In this document: positions 34,964 through 43,573 of the stretch, one piece after another
Numbering within the stretch: the stretch's first letter is position 1
Layout: the number at the start of each line of letters is the position of its first letter
From: DATKOF01 sp035524795
Lineage (GTDB): Bacteria > Pseudomonadota > Gammaproteobacteria > Burkholderiales > SG8-41
Length of the DNA: 64,000 bases
NCBI GenBank assembly: GCA_035524795.1
Contig: DATKOF010000034.1
Span: 1-64,000 of the forward strand
Direction of reading: 5' to 3'
Program-made: the position numbers and the translations under genes
The notes under the pieces: model-generated
The model's database searches: none
The model's input: the letters and a program-made list of their open reading frames with translations, nothing else
Told to the model about the DNA's origin: nothing

Positions 34964-35443
34964 TCATGAGACCGGCGCGCGCTTTTTTTTGCGGTCGCCG
35001 AACAGGCCGGCGATAGGGACGCCGGACTTGCCCGAAGGCGCCGGCATCTGGCCGATATCCGCCAGCGTGCAGCGATCGAGTTCCGACATGAAGGCGGACT
35101 TCGCGGCAAACAGAACCCCCTTGAGGCGGCACACCCTGGTAATCGCGCAGCGGTCGGTGCGTGGATTGAAGCATTCCAGAAGATCGAGATCGGGTTCGGT
35201 CTTTCTGACCACGTTGCCGATGGAAATCAGCCTGGCGTCCTTCGCCAGCCTGATGCCTCCACCCTTGCCGCGCGTGGTCTGGACAAAACCGGCCATCCCG
35301 AGGCTGTGTACGATCTTCACCAGATGATTGCGGGAGATCCGGTAAAAACCCGCTATTTCGGCAATGGTCGCCGGCTCTCCCTTCTTGTAGCTCAGGTACA
35401 GGAGCACGCGCAAAGAATAATCGGTGTATCGAGTCAGCCGCAT
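34964..35443 (-). CDS. nsrR: NO-sensing Rrf2 repressor NsrR
   Basis: 159 residues. Rrf2 winged helix with recognition region YRISRNHLVKIVHSLGMAGFV and wing TTRGKGGGIRLA. Three Cys ligands Cys91, Cys99 and Cys105 match the NsrR Fe-S cluster pattern. NO damages the cluster and relieves repression. It is divergent from a truncated haemoglobin gene, and an NsrR-like dyad lies between them, so it probably controls both itself and that operon. Confidence 0.92.
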   Translation of the reverse strand: MRLTRYTDYSLRVLLYLSYKKGEPATIAEIAGFYRISRNHLVKIVHSLGMAGFVQTTRGKGGGIRLAKDARLISIGNVVRKTEPDLDLLECFNPRTDRCAITRVCRLKGVLFAAKSAFMSELDRCTLADIGQMPAPSGKSGVPIAGLFGDRKKKRAPVS

Positions 35444-35479
35444 AGTTGCATAGTTTGAGCACGCCGTTCGGCGCGGAGT

Positions 35480-35493
35480 TTGATCCAGATCAA
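35480..35493. promoter_or_regulatory. FNR/ANR-type box
   Basis: TTGATCCAGATCAA is a perfect TTGAT-N4-ATCAA match. It lies in the nsrR/haemoglobin intergenic region, 77 bp before the haemoglobin start and upstream of the NsrR dyad, consistent with anaerobic activation. Confidence 0.8.
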
Positions 35494-35516
35494 GGTATCG
35501 GTGCGATCCGCACTAT

Positions 35517-35539
35517 AACATGTATTCTGTATACATCTT
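35517..35539. promoter_or_regulatory. NsrR operator
   Basis: 11-1-11 dyad with half-sites AACATGTATTC (35517-35527) and GTATACATCTT (35529-35539). It agrees with the NsrR consensus AAnATGyATTT and its complement except close to the centre. Located 31 bp before the haemoglobin start codon. Confidence 0.75.
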
Positions 35540-35569
35540 ATAACGACCCACAAGGAAAGGAAGGAGACC

Positions 35570-35935
35570 ATGAGTTCCCTATACGAAAAAATAGGCGGCG
35601 AACCTGCCGTGAATGCCGCTGTCGACATTTTCTATCGCAAGGTGTTGAAAGATGATCGCATCAAACATTTCTTCAACGATATCGATATGGAAAAACAAGC
35701 GGCCAAACAAAAAGCATTTATAACGATGGCGCTGGGTGGCCCGAACAAGTACACCGGACTGGATATGCGCAAGGGCCACGCCCACTTGGTGGCGCGCGGA
35801 CTCAACGATTCGCATTTCGACGCGGTGGTGGAGGATCTGGGCGCAACGCTCAAGGAACTCAATGTTCCGGCCGAGTCGATCGCCGAAATTGCCGCGCTGC
35901 TGGAAACAACCCGCAACGATGTTCTCGGCCGATAA
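35570..35935 (+). CDS. Truncated haemoglobin, group I
   Basis: 121 residues. 2-on-2 globin: MSSLYEKIGGEPAVNAAVDIF-type start, FYRKVLKDDRIKHFF, ITMALGGPNKYTG and proximal His70 in MRKGHAHLV. TrHbN proteins oxidise NO to nitrate with a reductase. AAGGAAGGAGACC precedes the ATG. Followed after 15 bp by a ferredoxin-flavin reductase and controlled by NsrR/FNR-like sites, strongly suggesting NO dioxygenase function. Confidence 0.94.
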   Translation: MSSLYEKIGGEPAVNAAVDIFYRKVLKDDRIKHFFNDIDMEKQAAKQKAFITMALGGPNKYTGLDMRKGHAHLVARGLNDSHFDAVVEDLGATLKELNVPAESIAEIAALLETTRNDVLGR

Positions 35936-35950
35936 CCGGCCTGCCGGCAC

Positions 35951-36943
35951 ATGGTGAAAATTACCTATGACGGTCAGGCATTCGAGTGTCGGGAAGATGA
36001 GTCCGTACTCGACTGCCTGGGCGCTCATGGGATTTCGGTCCCCTCTTCCTGCCATGCCGGCGTGTGCCAAAGCTGCATGATGCGCGCGGTCCATGGAAAA
36101 TTACCAGCCAAGGCTCAGTCGGGCTTAAAGCCTGCGCACGTTGCCAAGAACTTTTTTCTGGCGTGTATCTGCCATCCCGACAAAGATATCGAAATCGCTT
36201 TTGTCGATGAGACTCTGCAGAAATTTCCCGCCGATGTTCTGGATATCAGTCGTCTGAATAGCGACATCGTTCGCGTTCGCTTGCGACCACGGCAGCCGAT
36301 GCAATACAGCCCGGGACAATTCATCAGGCTGTACAAAGATGCCTCGACCTCGCGCTTTTATTCATTGGCCAGCGTCCCGCAACTCCACGAGAATGACATT
36401 CACCTTCACGTCAGAAAGATGCCCGGCGGCATTGTCAGCGGCTGGATTCACGACAAACTGCATACGGGGGACGTGGTGAATATTTCGGAATCGTTCGGTG
36501 AGTGCTTTTATCTGCCGGGCCATCCGGAACAGGGGCTGCTTCTCGTTGGAACGGGTTGTGGTCTTGCCCCCTTGTACGGGATTATTCTGGATGCCTTGAC
36601 TCATGGCCATCGGGGGCCGATCCAGTTGTATCACGGCAGTACCAGCATCGGTGGTCTGTATTTGATTGAGGAATTATCGGATCTCTCGAAAGCCTTCCCG
36701 AATTTCAAATACGTTCCCTGCATTTCAGCGGTGGAAACACCGCCCGGATTTGCCTCCGGAACGGTGCTGGAGGTGGCGATGGCCGAACATGCGGATTTAT
36801 CAGGCTGGCGCATATATTTATGCGGCAATCCGGAGATGGTGTCGAATGCAAAACGCGAAGCTTTTCTTGCCGGGGCATCCATGAGGGAAATTTACGCCGA
36901 CCCCTTCCTCCCGACGGTGAGCAGCGCCGTCGCCTGTCAATAA
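35951..36943 (+). CDS. Ferredoxin-NAD(P)H reductase, 2Fe-2S + FAD/NAD domains
   Basis: 330 residues. Plant-type [2Fe-2S] domain (1-85) with Cys34, Cys39, Cys42 and Cys72/74, then FAD domain (about 90-190; RFYSLASVP) and NAD domain (about 195-325; LLVGTGCGLAPLYGI, YLCGNPEMV). Resembles reductase components of oxygenases. Cotranscribed with the truncated haemoglobin, so probably its electron donor, forming a split equivalent of flavohaemoglobin. Confidence 0.9.
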   Translation: MVKITYDGQAFECREDESVLDCLGAHGISVPSSCHAGVCQSCMMRAVHGKLPAKAQSGLKPAHVAKNFFLACICHPDKDIEIAFVDETLQKFPADVLDISRLNSDIVRVRLRPRQPMQYSPGQFIRLYKDASTSRFYSLASVPQLHENDIHLHVRKMPGGIVSGWIHDKLHTGDVVNISESFGECFYLPGHPEQGLLLVGTGCGLAPLYGIILDALTHGHRGPIQLYHGSTSIGGLYLIEELSDLSKAFPNFKYVPCISAVETPPGFASGTVLEVAMAEHADLSGWRIYLCGNPEMVSNAKREAFLAGASMREIYADPFLPTVSSAVACQ

Positions 36944-36969
36944 ATATCCCCGTCATTCCCGGACCCAAG

Positions 36970-37191
36970 ATGCGAAAACTTCTTGCAGCGTGCATGAAGC
37001 CGCAGATCCGGCTGCAGGCCGTCAAGGTGGCGCTGTGCGTCGGCACGCTGCTCAACCTGATCAACCAGGGGGCGCCGATACTGGAGGGCGGTCCGCTGTC
37101 ATGGCCGCACCTGCTGCTCAACTACCTCGTCCCTTTCTGCGTCTCCAGCTACAGCGCGGCAAAAAACGATATCGCACGGAACCGGGCCTGA
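36970..37191 (+). CDS. nrtS: NrtS-like small membrane protein (nitrate/nitrite transport)
   Basis: 73 residues from ATG 36970 (MRKLLAACMKPQIRLQAVKVALCVG in pattern: an N-terminal cationic region then two helices, about 15-33 and 45-66). LNLINQG and LLLNYLVPFCVSSYSA are the motif I associate with NrtS. Placed after the NO-detoxification genes, it fits disposal of nitrate made by NO dioxygenation. Family call from memory. Confidence 0.75.
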   Translation: MRKLLAACMKPQIRLQAVKVALCVGTLLNLINQGAPILEGGPLSWPHLLLNYLVPFCVSSYSAAKNDIARNRA

Positions 37192-37275
37192 CCGGGAGGA
37201 CTGTAACCGGGCGGACATAAATCCGCAACACAACTCCGGTGGAATGGCGTCTTTTGAGCCACGAACGGAAAAGTA

Positions 37276-37572
37276 ATGACCGCCACCTACCTCGCCGCAA
37301 TGATGGACGCCGAAACCGGCAGCAACCAGAGCTATCAATTCGAAGGTGAACCGGATCTGTTCCATAAACCGGCCGATGACATCGTCGACGCCTTCATCCA
37401 GTCGCTGGACGGCTTCGGCGACAATCCCGCGCCGCTTTCGTACGAACTGAACTCGGCGATCAAAAAATCCGAAAAGCAGGTGGTATTGGCGACCGGCTCG
37501 CTGCACGTCGAACGCGGCGAAATCCCGTTTCTGCTGTTGATCTCGCCCGCCCGCGAAGAGAAAACGGCGTGA
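37276..37572 (+). CDS. Hypothetical protein upstream of ppk2
   Basis: 98 residues, acidic, soluble, no signal peptide or family recognised. Contains YQFEGEPDLFHKPADDIVDAFI and a C-terminal beta-rich part (QVVLATGSLHVERGEIPFLL). Its stop overlaps the GTG start of ppk2, so the two are translationally coupled; a function with PPK2 is possible. Confidence 0.7.
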   Translation: MTATYLAAMMDAETGSNQSYQFEGEPDLFHKPADDIVDAFIQSLDGFGDNPAPLSYELNSAIKKSEKQVVLATGSLHVERGEIPFLLLISPAREEKTA

Positions 37573-38492
37573 GCACCGCCGACGCCGGCAGCGGCGCGCT
37601 GTTCCAGCGCATTCACGCCGACCTGATCGACAGTTTCGACGAAGAACTCGAAATGGAGATCGACGACGAGCGTCTGGCGCGGATGCTCGGCGAGCTCGCG
37701 GACCATCCCGCGCCGGAAGCGATCGATCGCAGATTCTACTTCAAAGAGCTGTTCCGGCTGCAGGGCGAACTGGTCAAGCTGCAGGACTGGATCATCCACC
37801 GCAAACTCAAGGTGGTCGTGATCTTCGAGGGCCGCGACGCCGCGGGCAAGGGCGGCATCATCAAGCGCATCACGCAGCGCCTGAATCCGCGCGTATGCCG
37901 CGTCTGCGCGCTGCCGGCGCCGAGCGAGCGCGAGCGCACGCAATGGTATTTCCAGCGCTACGTCGAACACCTGCCGGCGGGCGGCGAAATGGTGCTGTTC
38001 GACCGCAGCTGGTACAACCGCGCCGGCGTCGAGCGCGTGATGGGATTCTGCACCGACGACGAATACGAGGAATTCTTCAACACTGTGCCGGACTTCGAGA
38101 AGATGCTGGCGCGCTCCGGCATCACGCTGATCAAGTACTGGTTCTCGATCACCGACGACGAACAGCACCTGCGCTTCAAGATGCGCATCCACGATCCGCT
38201 CAAGCAATGGAAGCTTTCGCCGATGGATCTCGAATCGCGACGCCGCTGGGAGCAGTACACGAAGGCCAAGGAAGCGATGCTCGAACGCACCCATATTCCG
38301 GAGGCGCCGTGGTGGGTGGTCGAGGCGGTGGACAAGAAGCGGGCGCGGCTCAATTGCATCCATCACCTGCTGAGTCAAATCCCCTATCAGGAAGTGCCGC
38401 ATGCACCGGTGACGCTGCCGGAGCGCGTGCGCAATCCCGACTATCTGCGCGGGCCGGTGCCCAGGGAAATGTACGTACCGGCGGTTTACTAG
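37569..38492 (+). CDS. ppk2: Polyphosphate kinase 2
   Basis: 307 residues from GTG 37569. PPK2 transfers phosphate between polyphosphate and nucleotides. Walker A EGRDAAGKGG, LPAPSERERTQWYFQRY, Walker B LFDRSWYNRAGVERVMGFC and lid-region Arg residues are all present. Class I-like length with an N-terminal helical extension (about 1-65). Downstream convergent CDGSH gene begins 7 bp later. Confidence 0.96.
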   Translation: MSTADAGSGALFQRIHADLIDSFDEELEMEIDDERLARMLGELADHPAPEAIDRRFYFKELFRLQGELVKLQDWIIHRKLKVVVIFEGRDAAGKGGIIKRITQRLNPRVCRVCALPAPSERERTQWYFQRYVEHLPAGGEMVLFDRSWYNRAGVERVMGFCTDDEYEEFFNTVPDFEKMLARSGITLIKYWFSITDDEQHLRFKMRIHDPLKQWKLSPMDLESRRRWEQYTKAKEAMLERTHIPEAPWWVVEAVDKKRARLNCIHHLLSQIPYQEVPHAPVTLPERVRNPDYLRGPVPREMYVPAVY

Positions 38493-38498
38493 CTCCGT

Positions 38499-39197
38499 TC
38501 AGTCGTCCCGGAAGCCGATCGATGCGTGCGAGCCGTCGCAGAACGGCTTGTTTTTCGACGCGCCGCAACGGCACAGCGCGACGCGGTTGCGGACCTCGTA
38601 TTGCGCGCCGTCGGCGGCGACGACGGGAATGCCGCCGCGCAGCCACAACGGTCCGCTGACGTTCTGCCCGGTATCCTCGATCAGCCCGATCGAAGGCTCG
38701 AGCTTCGGCTCCAGCGGCGCCGGCTCGCCATTCGTCTCCTTCCACACGATCAGACGCCCGGAAGGACAATGTTCGGTCTGTTCGATCAGCATGCGCCGCA
38801 CTTTGGGATCGTCGCTCTGCTCGATCAGCCTCCACACACCGCCGTTGCGATCGCAGAACCGCGCGTAAGCGCACAGCGCAGTGGCGTCGGTCAGCACCAT
38901 GTCGGGCCCTTCCAGCGCCTCGGCCTGCTCGACGTAGGGCCGGCGATCGGCAGTCTCGGTGCCGTCGAAGCCGGTCTTGCTGTGGCTGCCGTCGCAAAAT
39001 GGCTTGTTCTGCGATGTGCCGCAGCGGCACAGCGCGTAGCTGTCGCCAACCGCATAGCGTTCGCCCTCGCGCCAGGCGATGGATTCGCCCGCCGCGTTGT
39101 TCTCGATGATCTGCTTTGCCAGCGCCGCGACGCCGGACACCAGGTAAGGTCCGTTCCTAGCGACGGTCACCCACGCTGCCTGCGGTTTGGTCTTCAT
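38499..39197 (-). CDS. CDGSH iron-sulfur protein with two CDGSH motifs and Fer4_19-like domain
   Basis: 232 residues from ATG 39197. Two CDGSH [2Fe-2S] binding motifs, CRCGTSQNKPFCDGSH (Cys57, 59, 68, His72) and CRCGASKNKPFCDGSH near the C-terminus, flank a divergent ferredoxin-like region (LCAYARFCDRNGGVWRLI, then EHCPSGRLIVW). Soluble redox or Fe-S transfer protein; no partner gene is adjacent. Confidence 0.9.
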   Translation of the reverse strand: MKTKPQAAWVTVARNGPYLVSGVAALAKQIIENNAAGESIAWREGERYAVGDSYALCRCGTSQNKPFCDGSHSKTGFDGTETADRRPYVEQAEALEGPDMVLTDATALCAYARFCDRNGGVWRLIEQSDDPKVRRMLIEQTEHCPSGRLIVWKETNGEPAPLEPKLEPSIGLIEDTGQNVSGPLWLRGGIPVVAADGAQYEVRNRVALCRCGASKNKPFCDGSHASIGFRDD

Positions 39198-39390
39198 GCA
39201 ATCATTCCCCTTTCCCGATGGTTCACAGATCGGCCGGCAGTCTCCCCGGCTTCGCAGACCGCGGCTGCGACCCGCGTCGCGCGCCTTGTATCCGCCGCGT
39301 TGGGACAGGCAACGCACACGTGTATCATTATGGTAGGGATTCCAATATTACGCGGTTTTTCAATTTGTCTTAGGTCGGAGGAGAAAACGT

Positions 39391-39717
39391 TTGAAGTTAC
39401 AAAATGAAGAAATACGGGAGGGGCTCTACCGCGCATTGCTGGTGGCGGCGTTGGCCAGTCTGCCGGGCGGCGCTTATGGCGACACTGATCCGCACCAGAT
39501 GCCGAACGCCGGTTCGATGATGGGACCGGCCAGCGTGCCGGATCTGTCGCTGCCGCTGGACTGCAAGACAGTCGATGATGAACTGGCGCGGATCCGCAAA
39601 TTCGCCGTCAGTCCGAAAGCGACCAAGACCCAGCTTGCCGCCAATGCGAAGCGCGCGGAAAGACTGGAAGCCAAACGCAAAAAACTGCAGTGTCCCCCAA
39701 CGTCTCCGACGAAATAA
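39391..39717 (+). CDS. Small exported hypothetical protein
   Basis: 108 residues, TTG start chosen because GGAGGAG lies 8-9 nt upstream and a signal-like segment follows (LYRALLVAALASLPGGAYG). The mature part is short, with a Met/Pro-rich region (HQMPNAGSMMGPASVP) and a charged helical end with two Cys (DCKTVDD, KLQCPP). No family recognised. 48 bp before a coiled-coil gene. Confidence 0.6.
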   Translation: MKLQNEEIREGLYRALLVAALASLPGGAYGDTDPHQMPNAGSMMGPASVPDLSLPLDCKTVDDELARIRKFAVSPKATKTQLAANAKRAERLEAKRKKLQCPPTSPTK

Positions 39718-39765
39718 CCGCGGTATTTTCATGAAACAGTTCAACGCCGACGACGGAGGGACACT

Positions 39766-40065
39766 ATGATGAAACGCGATGAATACGTGGAAAAGCTCAA
39801 GGCCCAGATCGATGCGTGGAACGCCGAGGCCGCCAAATGGGAGGCGAAGACCCGGCTGGCGCAGGCCGAGATGCGCACCGAATACGAGAAACAGTTCGAA
39901 ACGTTCCGGCGCCAGCGCGACGAGGCGCTGGAGAAAATGCGCCAGATCCAGGGAGCGGGCGGCGATGCATGGCTGGAACTGGTGCGTGGCGCCGACGAAG
40001 CGTGGGCGAAGATGCGCGAGGCCTTCGAAAAAGCGCATGCCCGCTTTCACCGGAATGGCGAATAA
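39766..40065 (+). CDS. Small coiled-coil protein
   Basis: 99 residues, almost entirely charged alpha-helix with heptad character (YVEKLKAQIDAWNAEAAKWE, KQFETFRRQRDEALEKMRQI, AWAKMREAFEKA). Similar sll1863-type stress proteins exist, but I cannot confirm. GGAGGGACACT precedes the ATG. Possibly cotranscribed with the exported protein upstream. Confidence 0.7.
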   Translation: MMKRDEYVEKLKAQIDAWNAEAAKWEAKTRLAQAEMRTEYEKQFETFRRQRDEALEKMRQIQGAGGDAWLELVRGADEAWAKMREAFEKAHARFHRNGE

Positions 40066-40086
40066 CCGGTTTTTCGCTTCGAGTAC

Positions 40087-40113
40087 AAAAAAACTCCCCC
40101 GCGAAGGGGGAGT
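40087..40113 (-). terminator. Hairpin terminator downstream of hemN
   Basis: Stem ACTCCCCC/GGGGGAGT (40093-40100, 40106-40113), loop GCGAA. A-run 40087-40093 becomes a U-run on the minus strand, so it terminates hemN transcripts about 150 bp past the stop. A second inverted pair (CCCGGATTTTCC 40122-40133 with 40158-40169) lies between it and hemN; nothing else is seen in 40066-40264. Confidence 0.75.
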
Positions 40114-40264
40114 GTAAATTTCCCGGATTTTCCATGGGGGAGGTAACCCCGGGTGGCGGAAAGTCCGGGTTTCCAATGCCGTGAAGCGCTGTCGGCACTG
40201 AAACGGTCAGGCGGCAGGCGGATGGTCTGTTCAGCGCCGCCGCTCTCGGTCAAAGTCAGGGGCT

Positions 40265-41677
40265 CTAGATAACCCGTGAGTAACGCGCGCGTTCGCGGTC
40301 GCTGCGCAGGTAGCGGTCGAACACCATCGCGATCGCACGCACCAGCAGGCGGCCGCGCGGCAGCACCGTGATCCATTGATCGTCGATTTCAACCAGACCG
40401 GCTTCTTCCATCTTGCGCAATTCGACAAGCTCCGGCGCGAAATAGCGCCCGAAATCGATCAGATGCGCGATCTGGATGCCCTCGATCGACAGCTCGAAAT
40501 GGCACATCAGCGCCTGGATGATCGAACGGCGCAGCAGATCGTCACTGTTGAGCTCGAGCCCGCGCATCACCGGCAGTACATTGCGGTCAAGCGCATCGTA
40601 ATATTCGTCGGTAGTGCGGAAGTTCTGGCTGTAGCATGGCCCGATCTTGCCGATCGCCGACACGCCGAACGCCAGCATGTCGCAATCGGCGTGCGTCGAA
40701 TATCCCTGGAAATTGCGGTGCAGCCGGCCCTGCCGCTGCGCGACGGCAAGTTCGTCGTCGGGACGCGCAAAGTGGTCCATCCCGATATAAACGTAGCCGG
40801 CGCCGGTCAGGCGCTGAATCGCGTGCGCGAGGATCTGCAGCTTGGTGTCGGCGGACGGCAACTCGGCCTCGACGATGCTGCGCTGGGTCTTGAACGCGCC
40901 CGGCAGGTGCGCATAGTTGTAGACCGAAAGGCGGTCGGGGCCGAGCGCGATGACCTGTTCCAGCGTGCGGTCGAAACTGGCGACACCCTGCCGCGGCAGC
41001 CCATAGATCAGATCGACACTGACCGACTTGAAACCGGTCGCGCGCGCGGCGTCGATCACGTTCGCGGTCTCCTCCACGCTTTGAATGCGGTTGACCGCGC
41101 GCTGCACGTCCGGGTCGAAGTCCTGAACGCCGATGCTCATGCGGTTGAAACCGAGTTCAGCCAGCAGCTGCACGGTGGCGAAATCGACCTTGCGCGGATC
41201 GACCTCGATCGAATATTCGCCCTCGGCCACGAATTCGAAGTGCTTGCGCAGGGTTCCGATCAGTTCGCGCATCTCGCCGTGCGAAAGAAAGGTCGGCGTG
41301 CCGCCGCCCAGATGCAGCTGCGCGACCTTGTGATCTCCCTCGAGCAGCGCGGCCTGCATGCCGATTTCCTTCGCCACGTACTTCAGGTATTCGGCCGAGC
41401 GTGCGCGATCCCTGGTCACGATCTTGTTGCAGGCACAATAGGCGCAGACGGTGTTACAAAACGGAATATGAACGTATAATGAAAGCGGTAGCGTAATGCT
41501 GGTCATCGCCCGTGCGCCGAGCCATACGCCAAGCGCATGGGTGTCGAATGCCTCGACGAAGCGATCCGCAGTCGGGTACGAGGTGTAACGTGGTCCGTTG
41601 ACGTCGAAACGCCGGATCAGTTGCGGGTCGAAGACAAGGTCACTGCGCGGGCGCAATGTAAGAGCGGCAGAATTCAT
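40265..41677 (-). CDS. hemN: Oxygen-independent coproporphyrinogen III oxidase
   Basis: 470 residues from ATG 41677 (MNSAALTLRPRSDLVFDP); an ATG at 41731 would overlap the FNR box and adds non-family residues. Radical SAM enzyme of anaerobic haem synthesis. Cluster motif CX3CX2CxC at Cys74, 78, 81, 83 (PFCNTVCAYCACNK), GGGTPTFLS, and true HemN features such as NGPRYTSYPTADRF. Divergent from fnr with an FNR box between. Confidence 0.97.
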   Translation of the reverse strand: MNSAALTLRPRSDLVFDPQLIRRFDVNGPRYTSYPTADRFVEAFDTHALGVWLGARAMTSITLPLSLYVHIPFCNTVCAYCACNKIVTRDRARSAEYLKYVAKEIGMQAALLEGDHKVAQLHLGGGTPTFLSHGEMRELIGTLRKHFEFVAEGEYSIEVDPRKVDFATVQLLAELGFNRMSIGVQDFDPDVQRAVNRIQSVEETANVIDAARATGFKSVSVDLIYGLPRQGVASFDRTLEQVIALGPDRLSVYNYAHLPGAFKTQRSIVEAELPSADTKLQILAHAIQRLTGAGYVYIGMDHFARPDDELAVAQRQGRLHRNFQGYSTHADCDMLAFGVSAIGKIGPCYSQNFRTTDEYYDALDRNVLPVMRGLELNSDDLLRRSIIQALMCHFELSIEGIQIAHLIDFGRYFAPELVELRKMEEAGLVEIDDQWITVLPRGRLLVRAIAMVFDRYLRSDRERARYSRVI

Positions 41678-41730
41678 GGACAGATTTTTTATAGTGGACG
41701 ACAGAATCGCAGAATGGGCTGTTTTCTGCA

Positions 41731-41744
41731 TTGACGTGGATCAA
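41731..41744. promoter_or_regulatory. FNR box between hemN and fnr
   Basis: TTGACGTGGATCAA fits TTGAY-N4-ATCAA. It lies 54 bp upstream of the hemN start and 43 bp upstream of the fnr start, so FNR can control both anaerobic haem synthesis and its own gene. Confidence 0.8.
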
Positions 41745-41786
41745 ACCGCGGATCGGCAGAACGGCTGACGCGACGAAAATTCCATC

Positions 41787-42530
41787 ATGCAAACCCAGAC
41801 CCCGGCCTCGATTTCCATCAACCACCTGAAGGTTGCCTGCTCGGAGTGCAGTTTGCGCGAGCTGTGCCTGCCGTATGGCCTGTCCGAACCCGAGCTGGAT
41901 CGCGTCGATCAACTGGTCGGTCTGCGGCGCAAGATCAGGCGGCACGCTCCCCTCTACCGTTTCGGCGATCCGTTCGAAGCCATTTACGCGATCCGCACCG
42001 GATTCTTCAAGACCGACGTGCTGCTCGACGACGGCCGCTCGCAGGTCACCGGCTTCCAGATGGCCGGCGAGATCCTCGGCATGGACGGCATCGGCACCGA
42101 ACGCCATTCCTGCAACGCGGTCGCGCTGGAAGACAGCGAGGTCTGCGTGATCCCGTTCCTGAAGCTCGAGGAGGTCGCGCGCACCGTCACCACCTTGCAG
42201 CACAATTTTCACAAGGTGATGAGCCGTGAGATCGTGCGCGATCACGGCCTGATGACGCTGCTCGGCACGATGCGGGCGGAGGAAAGGCTCGCGGCGTTCC
42301 TGCTCAATATGTCGCAGCGTTTCACCGCGCGCGGCTATTCGCCGCAGGAGTTCCATCTGCGCATGACGCGCGAGGAAATCGGCTCCTATCTCGGCCTCAA
42401 GCTTGAAACCGTGAGCCGCACCTTTTCCAAATTCCAGGAAGACGGTTATATCAGCGTGCAGCAGAAGCACATCCGGATCCTCGACATTCCCGGGTTGCGC
42501 AAGCTGCTCAACCATCAGGCCTGTGCCTGA
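41787..42530 (+). CDS. fnr: FNR/ANR oxygen-responsive regulator
   Basis: 247 residues, Crp/Fnr family. N-terminal cluster Cys18, Cys21, Cys27 (ACSECSLRELC) plus Cys109 (HSCNAVAL) bind an oxygen-labile [4Fe-4S]. cNMP-like beta roll (about 45-140), dimer helix and HTH with recognition sequence EIGSYLGLKLETVSRTFSKF, including the E-SR contact residues for TTGAT. Several matching boxes exist in this window. Confidence 0.97.
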   Translation: MQTQTPASISINHLKVACSECSLRELCLPYGLSEPELDRVDQLVGLRRKIRRHAPLYRFGDPFEAIYAIRTGFFKTDVLLDDGRSQVTGFQMAGEILGMDGIGTERHSCNAVALEDSEVCVIPFLKLEEVARTVTTLQHNFHKVMSREIVRDHGLMTLLGTMRAEERLAAFLLNMSQRFTARGYSPQEFHLRMTREEIGSYLGLKLETVSRTFSKFQEDGYISVQQKHIRILDIPGLRKLLNHQACA

Positions 42531-42596
42531 CAACGGCGGTTTCTCCGCATACGCCGGCACGGGACAGGCCGCCACCGCCGGTTTCATCCAACGCCG

Positions 42597-43427
42597 ATGA
42601 ATCTGATCATCCAGGGCGCGGAGGTCGCGACCGCCGATCTCAAACATCTGGCCAGGCTGGGCGGCGCGACGGCGATCGAATCGATCGCCGCCAACGCGTT
42701 CCGTCTGGTCGGCGCGGCGCCGTTTCCGGAACTCGCACCGCACTGCGAACAGGCCGGCCTCGACTACGGGTTCGTCCCGGAAAACCGCAGACTTGCCGAT
42801 TTCAGACTGGTCGTGATGGACATGGACTCGACGCTGATCACGATCGAGTGCATCGACGAAATCGCCGATTTCCACGGGCTCAAGGTGCAGGTCGCACGGA
42901 TCACGGCCGCCGCGATGCGCGGCGAGATCGATTTCAGGGAAAGCCTGCGCCAGCGCGTGGATCTGCTCGAAGGCACGACCGAGGACGCGCTGATGCGGGT
43001 CTATGAAGAACGGTTGCGGCTGTCGCCGGGAGCCGACCGGCTGCTGGCGCGGCTGCACGCAACCGGCATCAAGACGCTGCTGGTGTCGGGCGGCTTCACT
43101 TTCTTCACCGAGCGGCTGCGCGCGCGGCTCGGCCTCGACTACACCTGCTCGAACACGCTCGAAATCGAGGACGGCCGGCTGACCGGCCGCGTGCTCGGCG
43201 AGATCGTCGACGCCGACGGCAAGCTCGCCGCGTTGCGGCGCGTGCGCGACGAACTCGGTCTGAAAAAAGAACCGGTGATCGGCATCGGCGACGGCGCCAA
43301 CGACCTCAAGTTCATGGCCGAGTGCGGCGTCAGCATCGCCTACCACGCGAAGCCGGTGGTGCGCGCGCAGGCGACCTACGCGCTCAATTTCGTCGGCCTC
43401 GACGGCGTGCTGAACCTGTTCAACTGA
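42597..43427 (+). CDS. serB: Phosphoserine phosphatase
   Basis: 276 residues. HAD phosphatase for the last step of serine synthesis. Catalytic Asp75 and Asp77 (VVMDMDSTLI), motif II SGGFTFF, motif III Lys (KKEPVIGIGDGANDLKFM). An N-terminal ACT-like region (1-65) is present, as in proteobacterial SerB. Same strand as fnr, 66 bp downstream. Confidence 0.97.
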   Translation: MNLIIQGAEVATADLKHLARLGGATAIESIAANAFRLVGAAPFPELAPHCEQAGLDYGFVPENRRLADFRLVVMDMDSTLITIECIDEIADFHGLKVQVARITAAAMRGEIDFRESLRQRVDLLEGTTEDALMRVYEERLRLSPGADRLLARLHATGIKTLLVSGGFTFFTERLRARLGLDYTCSNTLEIEDGRLTGRVLGEIVDADGKLAALRRVRDELGLKKEPVIGIGDGANDLKFMAECGVSIAYHAKPVVRAQATYALNFVGLDGVLNLFN

Positions 43428-43442
43428 AAACCGGCCGGTGCA

Positions 43443-43565
43443 TCAATCGCGCGAGATGAAATAGGCCGCGAGGATGACGCCGAGGATGCTGAGCGGAATC
43501 GCAAACTCGAACAGCGGATAGATCGCCAGGCACGCGACGACCCCGATGATGGCGACCCTCGGCAT
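43443..43565 (-). CDS. 40-residue single- or two-helix membrane peptide
   Basis: From ATG 43565: MPRVAIIGVVACLAIYPLFE, then hydrophobic IPLSILGVILAAYFI and SRD. An in-frame upstream start would overlap nfu. It is 8 bp after the nfu stop on the same strand, last in the Fe-S operon. No family recognised. Confidence 0.55.
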   Translation of the reverse strand: MPRVAIIGVVACLAIYPLFEFAIPLSILGVILAAYFISRD

Positions 43566-43573
43566 GCGCCGGC

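Noticed and set aside
40114..40264. Inverted CCCGGATTTTCC repeat as a riboswitch
   Set aside because: It lies downstream of both flanking genes, not in a leader, and shows no known aptamer pattern.
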